Shown here: one piece after another, positions 7,204-16,500 of the stretch | How positions within the stretch are numbered: position 1 is the first letter of the stretch | Layout: the number at the start of each line of letters is the position of its first letter | Source: an uncultured bacterium | Lineage (GTDB): Bacteria > Bacillota > Clostridia > Oscillospirales > Ruminococcaceae | Assembly: GCA_905215965.1 (NCBI GenBank) | Contig: CAJMSD010000002.1 | Coordinates: forward strand, 186,001 to 250,000 | DNA length: 64,000 bases | Direction of reading: 5' to 3' | Notes under the pieces: generated by a model | Database searches by the model: none | What the model was told of the DNA's origin: nothing | Seen by the model: only the letters and a program-made list of their open reading frames with translations | Position numbers and translations under genes: made by a program

Positions 7204-8906
7204 ATACATCGATCCGAAAGCTAAGAAAAAAATATATCATAACAGCCTCGCTGATAGTATTTTCAGTCGTTTTGCTGATGATAATAACGCTGAATCTTTT
7301 AATGAGGGTCAGCTATAAGAACGAAGGAAAAATTATTGAAAGCGTTATCGAACAGGCTGCCGTTTCGCACCTCAATCAGCCTGTAAACGAGCATTTTGAT
7401 CTGAGCGAAGCCGAAAAGACCGAAAACGGAGATTACATAATTCCCAGAAGCGTAAAGGATATTTCAAATATAACCGTTTACGGCGATATCAGCTACGACG
7501 GCTCTGCTCTCTGGTATTCTGCGGGCGGAGGACTTCTTTTTGAAGCCGAGACCGACAGCGGTTCTAAATGGGTATATAAGGATTACTCGTTCAGCCGCGA
7601 CGCAACAAGCGTTTCGATAAGCTTTGACAGCTATGATAACATTAAAATGGGAAACGATAACATTTCCATTGACGAGTCTCAAATAACGGGCGATTATTTT
7701 CTTGTTTCGGTTATATGGTGGAAAAATTCGGGGAACGTCGATGAGGGATTCGACGACGCCGTAAAAATCACCATCGACAGCATAGACATAAGCTATAAAA
7801 ATCAGGCGACCGTTCCCTCTTCAAACGGTTCTCTTATAGCGCACAGCAGCTTTGCCGATGTTTTTGAAAATCATATCCCGGAAGTCCTGAACAACACAGG
7901 CTCATTTTATCTCGTTGCCGACAGCAATGACCGTCTCTTATCGATAAACGACGGCAATCTTATGAATCCCTTGGAGAATTCCGAAGCAAGGGAATATGTA
8001 AAAACTATTCTTGAGTCTGATAAAAAAACCGGAAAGATCACCAAGGACAAAACCGCTTACAGCTACAGCATTCATCAGGAAGACAAAATGAAGATAATCA
8101 TCTTTATCAACGACAGCTTTACCAATACGGCTAATGATAATCTTATCAAGACCTCGATTTTTATCGGTACGATAATTTTTCTCATACTGTTTATCATGAT
8201 AGTTATCATTTCGGGATATGTAGTCAAGCCTGTCGCCGACAGCATGGAGCGTCAGAAACGCTTTATCTCCGACGCAAGCCACGAGCTTAAAACGCCCATA
8301 ACCGTTATCTCCGCCACTATCGATATTATCATAAAAAAATGCGGAAAGGACCGCTGGAACGAATGCATAAAGGAGCAGTCGGTGAAAATGCAGCGGCTTG
8401 TCAGCGAGCTTCTCGACCTTTCAAGGCTTCTTGAAACAAATATGGAAAATTCCGAGTTTAAAATTTGCAATATAAGCAATACGGTCAATAACTCTCTTCT
8501 TTACTTTGAAGGTCTTTTCTTCGAAAGCGGCAAAACGCTCCGTCAGGACGTTGAGGATAACATCGAACTAAACTGCGATGAAAATAAAATTTCACGTCTT
8601 ATCGATATTCTTCTCGACAATGCAATGAAATATTCCGACGATAAAAGCGAAATATGCTTCAGCCTGAAAAAGATAGGAGACAGCGCGGTGATACAGTGCT
8701 CGAATCCCTGTTCGGATTTCTCCGCAAGCGACACGTCAAAGCTCTTCGAACGCTTTTTCCGGAGCGAAAACGACCGCATACATGAACAGGAGGGCTTCGG
8801 ACTTGGTCTGCCGATAGCTCAGGCTATAACGGAGCTTCACGGCGGAAAAATATCTGCCGATTACCAAAACAACATCATAACATTTACAATTACTTTTAAT
8901 ATATAA
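7200..8906 (+). CDS. Membrane sensor histidine kinase with large extracellular domain
   Basis: 568 residues. A first membrane helix at about 13-35 and a second at about 318-342 enclose a 280-residue outside domain. That domain is rich in aromatic and beta-type segments (for example SALWYSAGGGLLFEAETD and YFLVSVIWW), so a beta-sandwich ligand-binding fold is plausible, but no family was recognised. Inside are the HisKA dimerisation box FISDASHELKTPITVIS with His at about 361, the N box DILLDNAMKYS, and the G boxes of the HATPase domain (FGLGLPIA). No HAMP domain is evident; the linker after helix 2 is short. It forms a two-gene operon with the regulator at 6526, and a terminator follows at 8911. 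Given the neighbouring xylanase gene a sugar signal is possible, but that is inference. Confidence 0.9.
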   Translation: MNTSIRKLRKKYIITASLIVFSVVLLMIITLNLLMRVSYKNEGKIIESVIEQAAVSHLNQPVNEHFDLSEAEKTENGDYIIPRSVKDISNITVYGDISYDGSALWYSAGGGLLFEAETDSGSKWVYKDYSFSRDATSVSISFDSYDNIKMGNDNISIDESQITGDYFLVSVIWWKNSGNVDEGFDDAVKITIDSIDISYKNQATVPSSNGSLIAHSSFADVFENHIPEVLNNTGSFYLVADSNDRLLSINDGNLMNPLENSEAREYVKTILESDKKTGKITKDKTAYSYSIHQEDKMKIIIFINDSFTNTANDNLIKTSIFIGTIIFLILFIMIVIISGYVVKPVADSMERQKRFISDASHELKTPITVISATIDIIIKKCGKDRWNECIKEQSVKMQRLVSELLDLSRLLETNMENSEFKICNISNTVNNSLLYFEGLFFESGKTLRQDVEDNIELNCDENKISRLIDILLDNAMKYSDDKSEICFSLKKIGDSAVIQCSNPCSDFSASDTSKLFERFFRSENDRIHEQEGFGLGLPIAQAITELHGGKISADYQNNIITFTITFNI

Positions 8907-8910
8907 AATC

Positions 8911-8945
8911 AAAAGGTCTGCCGCAGTTAAATAGGCAGACCTTTT
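8911..8945 (+). terminator. Terminator of the two-component operon
   Basis: AAAAGGTCTGCC pairs perfectly with GGCAGACCTTTT around an 11-base loop, five bases after the kinase stop codon. Confidence 0.85.
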
Positions 8946-9044
8946 GATGTGATTACTGATTTGTCCCCAAAATAAAACTCTGCAAAGAGAAGGAAAGCTC
9001 TCGGCAGCGCTTTATTCAAGTGATAATCCAAGCGATAAATTTTT

Positions 9045-9079
9045 TTCAGGGTGTGAATTCAAAACAGCCACACCCTGAA
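9045..9079. other. Stem-loop between the kinase and the xylanase gene
   Basis: TTCAGGGTGTG pairs with CACACCCTGAA around a 13-base loop. On the minus strand it follows the xylanase gene by 26 bases but lacks a downstream T-run there, so it may stabilise the 3' end of that message rather than act as a classical terminator. Confidence 0.5.
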
Positions 9080-9105
9080 TTCTATAAAACTTAGGATATG
9101 TAAGT

Positions 9106-11292
9106 CTAATTACATTTTGTGTAAAGCTGACCGCCGTTCAGTTCTTTTCCGTTTGCTGCAAAAAGTTCTGAAACAGTCACTATCTGCCAGCCCTGAGATT
9201 TAAGGTAGGGACAAAGATACTCCATTGCCTCTGCCGTTGTATCATAGGTTTCATGGCAAAGTACGATCGCATTGTCAAGCGAGCCATTGCTCATGGCATT
9301 TTTTACGGTATTGATTATCTGATCGCTCGATGCGCCGTTCCAGTCCTGTGTATCGATCGAACAGGTTATAAGCGGAGCGTCGTAAAGCGCGCTCTGGACT
9401 GTGCTGTTTGAAGAAAGATACGGAAGCCTTATAAGCTTGGACGGCTCGGTACCTATTATGTTTTTCAGCTTCTGTGCGCAGGTGTCGTATTCGCTCCGTA
9501 TCTCGCTTGCCGAAAGATTTGTAAGATACGGGTGGGAATTTGTGTGATTGGCGATCTCCATTCCCATATCATAGGCTTTTTTGACTTCGTCCTGATTGCC
9601 CGAGTTTATCCAGTTTCCAACGTAGAAAAACGTCGAGTGGAAGCCTGAACCCGAAAGAGCATTGAGGATCCTCATAGACGAAGAATTTGAAGCCGTTCCG
9701 ACTGCTCCGTCGTCGAAGGATATGGCGACCATTGGCTTGGACGTATCTATCCACGAAATATCAACGCCGTTATTTACCGTAGGGTCATCGGGAGGAGTTA
9801 CAGGCTCGGAAGCTTTTTCAAGCACTGTTTTCCTGAGAATAACAAGATCAAAGGAATTTACTCTGCCGTCGCCGTTCATGTCGGAGGTTTCGGGATAAAC
9901 GTCTGCTTCCCTGCCGAGGATAAAGCTCTGAAGCTCCTGCAAATCAGCAGAATCAATTTTTCCGTCACAGTTTACGTCGCCGAGAGCGTACTTCTTATCC
10001 GCGCTGACAACAGTTCCCTCTTTTGCTCCGACAGCTTCGTCCATATAGAAATTCGTCGTGCTGTCTTCCGTTTCCACGTAAATAAGAAGATTCGTTGCTC
10101 CCGACGGAATAGTGTAGCTTGTGTTTGCAAGCTGAACCCACTCGTCCTTTGCTCCGGCTGCCGAGGCAATAGTGTCATAGTTTTCTTCGCCGTCCTTCGT
10201 ATATTGAAGAGTAAGCTTGAAATTTTCCGACGCTGTCACATTCTGCATTGCCATTGCGCTGAAGCTGTAGGAATTTCCCGGAACAAAAGCAGAAGTGCTT
10301 AACGAACGCGCCGCGCCGTTCCACGAATCCGTTCTGCCTGTTACATAGAGAGATTTGTTTCCCTCATAATTTTTTGAGCTGTCCATATTAACGGAAGCTT
10401 CGCCTCTTGCTACCCAACTGTCCGTATCGCTTTCAAAATCGGAGTGGAAGAAGTAACCGTTTTCATCAGGCTCAACCTCGATCGGATCATCTCCGCCGCC
10501 GATGTCGGGATCACGTTTATCGGGATCGGTGTAAACGTCGAGCTTCTTAACATCCGCAACGCCGCTGCTCTGCCAGCCCTCGGCATTCAAAGCGACCTCG
10601 TAAAGGTTGCCGATTCCCCAGCCCTCGTTTGCCCATGCCTTGAAGTGATCGGAAACGGTAATGTGACCGGAAGTTCTCTTATCCTGACGAACACTGAAGT
10701 ACTGTTTAAAAGTCTCGCTTCCGCCGTTAATGGTCGGGCCTGTGTGATCCAACTGAAAGATCTTGTACTGCGCGCCGTCGATAGTTACGAGCTTGCCGTT
10801 GCCGTCGGGACACCAGTCTACCCAGTCCTCGATTATGTAGTACTCAACGAGCGGTACGTTGCCGGCATTCTTATTTTGGAACCAGCCGTACACGCAAAGA
10901 CGCGAGTTACCGTTCTGGCTGCCTGTCTGACGGTAGTCTGCTTCGTAGTCCAGACCGATGTACGAATAGTCGGTAGCCTTCTTCTGAGAACCGAAGTCCA
11001 GACCGCGGCGGGCAAGAAAGTTGCCGCTTGAAACAGTTGCGTTCCACTCTGCCTTAAAAGAAGCGCCCTCACCGAGAGTCATAGAACCGCCGCCGCCTGT
11101 GGTGTCTATCCATACTTCGTAGCTGTAGCCGTCGCAGTTTCCCTTATGCTGATTCTGAGAACCGTTGCCGACGCTGAGAGTGTCTCCGACACTTGCCGCA
11201 AAGGAATGAGACGGCGCTTTCGGAAGCATCGTAAAGCACATCAGACCGCCAAGCACACCTGCGGCAATTTTTTTGAAAATGCCTTTTTTCAT
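9106..11292 (-). CDS. Cellulosomal bifunctional xylanase / acetylxylan esterase: GH11-CBM22-dockerin-CE4
   Basis: 728 residues, secreted. Signal peptide about 1-33. GH11 xylanase domain about 38-255, with the nucleophile Glu in VEYYIIEDW (about 150) and acid/base Glu in AEGWQSSG (about 236). A CBM22-like xylan-binding module spans about 280-434. An internal dockerin (about 438-497) has two calcium repeats, GDVNCDGKIDSADLQ and MNGDGRVNSFDLV. The CE4 polysaccharide deacetylase/esterase domain (about 515-728) shows all five motifs: SFDDG, HTNSH, RLPY, DTQDW and LCHE. It should cut arabinoxylan and remove acetyl groups while docked on a scaffoldin. GH11 and CE4 in one dockerin protein is known from R. 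flavefaciens. It is monocistronic. The start is the first ATG, after a GCGAGGAT ribosome site. Confidence 0.92.
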   Translation of the reverse strand: MKKGIFKKIAAGVLGGLMCFTMLPKAPSHSFAASVGDTLSVGNGSQNQHKGNCDGYSYEVWIDTTGGGGSMTLGEGASFKAEWNATVSSGNFLARRGLDFGSQKKATDYSYIGLDYEADYRQTGSQNGNSRLCVYGWFQNKNAGNVPLVEYYIIEDWVDWCPDGNGKLVTIDGAQYKIFQLDHTGPTINGGSETFKQYFSVRQDKRTSGHITVSDHFKAWANEGWGIGNLYEVALNAEGWQSSGVADVKKLDVYTDPDKRDPDIGGGDDPIEVEPDENGYFFHSDFESDTDSWVARGEASVNMDSSKNYEGNKSLYVTGRTDSWNGAARSLSTSAFVPGNSYSFSAMAMQNVTASENFKLTLQYTKDGEENYDTIASAAGAKDEWVQLANTSYTIPSGATNLLIYVETEDSTTNFYMDEAVGAKEGTVVSADKKYALGDVNCDGKIDSADLQELQSFILGREADVYPETSDMNGDGRVNSFDLVILRKTVLEKASEPVTPPDDPTVNNGVDISWIDTSKPMVAISFDDGAVGTASNSSSMRILNALSGSGFHSTFFYVGNWINSGNQDEVKKAYDMGMEIANHTNSHPYLTNLSASEIRSEYDTCAQKLKNIIGTEPSKLIRLPYLSSNSTVQSALYDAPLITCSIDTQDWNGASSDQIINTVKNAMSNGSLDNAIVLCHETYDTTAEAMEYLCPYLKSQGWQIVTVSELFAANGKELNGGQLYTKCN

Positions 11293-11507
11293 GTGTATTA
11301 TCCTCGCTTTCTTTAAAATGGTATTTCTTGCTTTTTAAATTTCTGTTATTTTCTTATAATTTAATTTTAATATAGAAATATTGAAAATTTATTGAATCCG
11401 TACAATTTATTTTGAACATCTTGAATCTTTCTTCAAAATGGTGGTTAGCAACCACAGCGCAAGTCCCCTACCTACTCCCATTCACTGTATAAGGCAGCTC
11501 TTTAACG

Positions 11508-11890
11508 CCTCCCCCAAGGGAGGTAAGTAAAAATTATAAATATAATAAGTCGTTAGAAAACTTCGTGATAAAAATAACAGGTCTGTTAAGAAGTAGACCC
11601 GAATTGCGCCGCCGCTCGCTAAGCGGCCGCCTCCCCCAAGGGAGGTAAGTAAAAATTATAAATATAATAAGTCGTTAGAAAACTTCGTGATAAAAATAAC
11701 AGGTCTGTTAAGAAGTAGACCCGAATTGCGCCGCCGCTCGCTAAGCGGCCGCCTCCCCCAAGGGAGGTAAGTAAAAATTATAAATATAATAAGTCGTTAG
11801 AAAACTTCGTGATAAAAATAACAGGTCTGTTAAGAAGTAGACCCGAATTGCGCCGCCGCTCGCTAAGCGGCCGCCTCCCCCAAGGGAGGT
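11508..11890. repeat. 122-bp tandem repeat, three full copies plus a partial fourth
   Basis: Units begin at 11508, 11630 and 11752 and are identical by eye; a partial copy starts at 11874 and diverges at GGTGAGC. Each unit holds three small inverted repeats: CCTCCC-CCAA-GGGAGG, GGTCT...AGACC and CCGC-TCGCTAA-GCGG. No open frame is conserved and there are no spacers, so it is not a CRISPR array. It fills most of the gap between the xylanase promoter region (11293-11507, where I see only AT-rich sequence) and the regulator gene at 12005. Confidence 0.95.
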
Positions 11891-12004
11891 GAGCAAGATA
11901 CACCAAATTTGCAGCCTATAATTTCAATAAACTCTAAAATAAAACGAAGGCAGCGGCAAAAGATTGTCTAAAAGACGTGTGCTGCAGCTTGTGAAGACAG
12001 GTTC

Positions 12005-12769
12005 TTACCTTTTTTTGTAAATTAACAGTTCGGGAGCTTCACCGTTTTTCCCATAAGTACATACGATAATAAATTCCATATTTGCAAGAACTCCAAAGCA
12101 TCTGTCGCCGCCAAATTCACATTCAAGCTGATTTCCCAGATATGTGGCGCTGTCGTCCAGAAACTTTACCGTTTTGCCGTTGGGAAGTCTGTATTCAAGA
12201 TTGACATAGCTCCCCACCAGCGCGTTCAGCCTTGTAAGCTTAGGCATACCCTCGACATTAAGAGCGTTTATCTCATTTATCAGGGTTTGCTTAAATTCCT
12301 CAAACTTACCGTTGCCGCCAAGCTCCTCATAGCGTTTCCAATAATCCAGCTTGGGTAAATATTCACGCAGGTACTTTCTCGCCTCGTCTTCGGAAAACTT
12401 TTCGTTTGCCATATTTTTTGCGCAGACTTCTATCAAATCGTCCATATCGCTGTACATATATTCCCCGTCGGCGTAGCACCATTTGCAATAATGCTCATTG
12501 AAGAAGCCGTCCTTTTCCTTTGAAGTAGTGCTGTCCTCAAGCGGCATACCGCAGCACTGACACACAAGCTTCATGGGCGAGCCTAAAAGCGTATTAATAG
12601 ATACATCATATAGCTTGGACAACAGCTTCAGCGTTTCCGTGCCTGGCACCGTTTCTCCCGTTTCCCAGCGCGAAACAGCCTGACGGGTCACGAACACCTT
12701 TTCGGCAAGCCCCTCCTGAGACAGATCATGCTTTGTGCGAAGCTCCAACAGAATATCTTTTGTTTTCAT
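12005..12769 (-). CDS. Xre-family regulator with C-terminal zinc-ribbon effector region
   Basis: 254 residues from ATG 12769, chosen because GGAGGT lies 7 bases upstream; an earlier ATG at 12784 overlaps that ribosome site. Residues 1-65 are a helix-turn-helix of the Cro/CI type (LSQEGLAEKVFVTRQAVSRWETG). A treble-cysteine segment follows, CQCCGMPLED then HYCKWCYADGEY, a zinc-ribbon type found in small Firmicutes proteins, and then a helical stretch ending near KLDYWKRYEELGG. The last 90 residues are beta-rich and unrecognised. It probably represses or activates in response to a ligand bound by the C-terminal part. Monocistronic. The target is unknown; no neighbouring gene stands out. Confidence 0.75.
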   Translation of the reverse strand: MKTKDILLELRTKHDLSQEGLAEKVFVTRQAVSRWETGETVPGTETLKLLSKLYDVSINTLLGSPMKLVCQCCGMPLEDSTTSKEKDGFFNEHYCKWCYADGEYMYSDMDDLIEVCAKNMANEKFSEDEARKYLREYLPKLDYWKRYEELGGNGKFEEFKQTLINEINALNVEGMPKLTRLNALVGSYVNLEYRLPNGKTVKFLDDSATYLGNQLECEFGGDRCFGVLANMEFIIVCTYGKNGEAPELLIYKKR

Positions 12770-12886
12770 ATCAAACACCTCCATAAACTGACAAGGTAAT
12801 TATAGCATTAAAGAGCCGTAAAAGCAAGCAACTCTCTGTTGCATCGGACAACAATAACCGTATGAACATTTCTATTAGAATTTCTC

Positions 12887-13144
12887 TCAAAGAAAAACGC
12901 AAAGTAACCAATCGAATGATGCAATGCACTCTAAATTTTCAAAGATGCAAAAGGGTGCAGACTGTAGATAATTTTCTAATGCATTAAGAGTTGTTGTCTT
13001 TCCATATTGTCTGCCACGGTTAATGACGCAATATTTTCCTGCATACACCATTTTTTTGATTTTTGCCAGTCTAATGTCCGGATTGACCATATAATGTTCC
13101 TGCGGATTACAGGCACCTGTAATATTGAAATAGCGTTCCATCAT
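12887..13144 (-). pseudogene. Remnant of an AAA-ATPase-like (PF09820 type) gene
   Basis: Reading from ATG 13144 on the minus strand, MERYFNITGACNPQEHYMV then INRGRQYGKTTTLNALENYL matches the start of the AAA-ATPase-like/DUF1703 family, including the Walker A type GRQYGKTT. The family protein is about 500-550 residues; here similarity ends after roughly 60 residues and the frame closes at 12887 with unrelated sequence. It is a 5' remnant, likely not functional. These genes expand and decay often in gut Firmicutes and Bacteroidetes. Confidence 0.75.
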
Positions 13145-13307
13145 TCACACTTCACATTTCTTTTATTTTAGTATACCATATCCGATAAAAAATAACTACA
13201 ATTTTGTTTGGTAAATGAAATTGCTAAGGTGAAATGATGTCTGCAAAATTTATGAATTCTGGCAAGTAATTGTTACTCGCACGGCAAATCTTTTTAAATG
13301 GATCAGT

Positions 13308-13346
13308 TCAGTTTTGCAATTCACGCAATACATCTTCCAATTCCAT
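13308..13346 (-). other. 12-codon open frame with a good ribosome site; rest of gap empty
   Basis: On the minus strand AGAGGTG precedes ATG 13346 by 7 bases and opens a 12-residue frame (MELEDVLRELQN). It is most likely the decayed start of a lost gene. The rest of 13145-13450 holds AT-rich sequence in which I see no gene. Confidence 0.3.
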
Positions 13347-13457
13347 GTATATCACCTCTTGTCACACGTTCGCTATAGGTGCTCTGCATATAAAAAATGT
13401 GAGTGCATATAAAGTGTCCATTTGACAATGATTTCCGTGAAGATTTTCCTGCACCTA

Positions 13458-13486
13458 TTGAAATTCTTCGCATTATGTGCTATAAT
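13458..13486 (+). promoter_or_regulatory. Single promoter core of the 93-bp repeat family
   Basis: TTGAAA at 13458, a 17-base spacer, TGC and TATAAT at 13481. The core from ATTGAAATT to TTATGTGCTATAATA is nearly the same as the last core at 48528-48556. It lies 38 bases before the start of the leucine-rich-repeat dockerin gene. Confidence 0.8.
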
Positions 13487-13524
13487 AAAAGTATCTATAA
13501 TTATGATCTGAGAGGAGCGAGTTT

Positions 13525-16500
13525 ATGTATTTTAAAAAGTTCGTGTCAGCCGTAACAAGCGTGCTGATATCTCTTACGACCCTGACCTGCGGTACGTCCG
13601 TAAACGCAGAAGCTTATGATGCATCTTCCGTCAAGCACAGCGTTGAGACCACGTCAGAGGAGGGCAGCTACAGCAGTTCGGGCGACTGCGGAAGAAATAT
13701 CGATTATCTTGTTCTGGATAATGTCCTTACTATTTCGGGCGAGGGCGATATGTACAACTATCACAGCGACCTGAACAAGAAAATTCTCGGCGAAAGAGAC
13801 GATATCACCAAAATTATTATTGAGGACGGCGTTAAGAGCATTCCCTCTTATGCTTTTTACGGTATGTCGGCTCTCGAGGAGGTCGTTATCGGAAACGACG
13901 TTGCAACTATCGGGGTCAATGCCTTTGAGAATTGCAGCAAGCTTGACAAGCTGACTGTGGGCAGTTCCCTTGAAAGCTTTGATAATATTCCCGTAGACAG
14001 CATAACAGAACTTACGTTCGCTGAGAACTCAAACTTTACTACGATAGACGGGATAATCTACAACAGCGACGTTACCGAGCTTGTCTATATGGGCAAGGAA
14101 CTTTCGAACAAAAGTTCTCTCACTATCCCCGACACAATTACGGAGATAGCTGACGATGCCCTGAAATACGGAACGAATTTCACTTCTATCTATATAGGCG
14201 CAGGGATAACGGACATTTCCGAGATACCGTACAAAGGAAGCAGCCTTACGGAGATAAACGTTTCTCCCGATAATTCGGAGTATTCCTCTATTGACGGCGT
14301 TCTCTACAACAAGGACGCTACAGAGCTTATTAAATATCCGGGCAGCAAAACTGCCGATAAATTGATTATCCCCGATACGGTCACCGAAATATCGACCTCT
14401 TTTTCATACACCTCGTCAAACAGCTTTAAATCTATTTATATAGGCGCAGGGTTAACAAGCATTTCCAATGTGCCGTACGGTCAGTACAGTGCGCCAAACC
14501 TTGAAGAGATAACTGTTTCTCCCGATAATACTATGTATTCGTCAATCGATGGTATTCTCTGCAACAAGGACGTTACGAAGCTTTTGCAATATCCGGGCAG
14601 CATGACCTCCGACAGCCTTGTTATTCCCGATACGGTGACTGAAATATCAAGCTCTTTTTCGTCTAAATCATTAAACAGTATAACCTCGCTTCATATCGGC
14701 AAGAATTATACGAATAGTTTGCAGTTCAGCAGTATGCCTTTGGAGAAAATAACCGTCTCTTCCGGCAACACAAGATATTCTGCCGAGGATAATATCCTGT
14801 ACAACTCCGATAAGACAAAAATTATCAGGGTCGGTGCAAGAACCGCAGATAATTTCGAGGTCGGCGAGAATATTTCAGACATTTCCTCCTACGCCTTTAA
14901 TAACTGCACGATTGGAAATCTTACGGTATACAACAAGGATTGCACGCTTTATTACCCGGGAGGAAAAATAAGCGCAATTTCGGGATATTCGGGAAGTACG
15001 GCTCATAAACACGCTGCCGAAAATTCTATCCCCTTTACTGCTCTTGACGCAGATACTGCTCCGCTGACGGTAATACCGAAAAGCATATATTGCTCTTTTA
15101 ATTACTCTTACAGCAGAAGTTACAGCGCATATATAACAGCCAACAAAGATAATATTACCTACGAACTGAAAGGTGCTGAAGAGTATGACGGCTACCTCGA
15201 TATATCATTGGACGAAAACGGCAAGTTATATATATATAGTATTAATTACAGCTACTGGAATTCCTATAATTGCAGCTTCGAAATAATAGTCTCTGACGGA
15301 ACAAATACCGTTACGGTTCCCGTAAATGTAACGTTATATCCGCCCGAAACAACGACGTCAACAGCTACGTTCGAAGTGCCCGATTTCACCGTAACGGCAT
15401 CGGATACCGAGGTAATAGTCGGCGATACCATAAAAATAGAGCCTGAGATCACTTATGACGGCTACGGTTATGGTTCCTACACAACGGAATACGACTACAA
15501 CTGCTATTCACCATATGCTAAGGTGGACGATTTCGGAAATGTTACCGCCCTTTCCGAAGGAGTAGCCGAAATAACGATCTATTGCAATTTGAATTCTTAT
15601 TCTTCCTATAATTATAAAACAAGCTCCACGACCATAAAGGTCTACTGCATTCCCGAGATAACGTCGTTGGAGATAGGCTCGTTTATCGACGATATTTCCA
15701 AGATAAGCTACGATGCTTCATATCTGAAAGACGTATACGTGAATGAGAATAATCCATACTATTCAAGCGACGGCACGGCTGTTTACGATCACGATAAAAC
15801 GCAGCTTATTGTGTTCCCTCTTGCTTCCGATATCACGGAATACAGAGTTCCCGAGGGCGTTGATATAAGCTCTATTCCCTTTAACAGCAGCAGCCTGTCT
15901 AAGCTTATACTCCCCGACGACTGCGTTCTGAACACGAATACTTCTCTTACGGGCGAAATCGAGGTTTACTCCTCCGCGGGAAAGATCTCTGCCGACGCGT
16001 TTAAGGGACATTCCGAGCTTCACGAAGTCACTATAGACGAGGGTATAACTCTTATCGAGGACAGCGCGTTCGCAAACTGCGTGAATATGACTAAGGTAGT
16101 TATTCCCGAGAGCGTTACGGGTATAAGATACACTGCGTTCAATTACGATACAGCCCTTGAAATCTGGGGATATACAGGCTCTTACGCGGAGACTTACGCG
16201 GAGATGTTCGGCTTCCCGTTCCATTCTATTGGATTTGTGGAGACCACTACAACGACAACAACCACTACCACGACAACTACATCTACAACCACGACCACAA
16301 GCACGACTACTACACCCGAATCTACTCCAGAATCTACGACAACAACCACAACAACCACTACCACTACTCCCGAATCTACTCCAGAATCTACGACAACTAC
16401 AACCACAACAAGCACGACTACTACACCCGAATCTACGACAACAACCACAACAAGCACGACTACTACATCCGAATCTACGACAACAACGACTACCACCACA

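Noticed and set aside
11508..11890. CRISPR array
   Set aside because: The 122-bp units are identical end to end with no unique spacers, and there are no cas genes.
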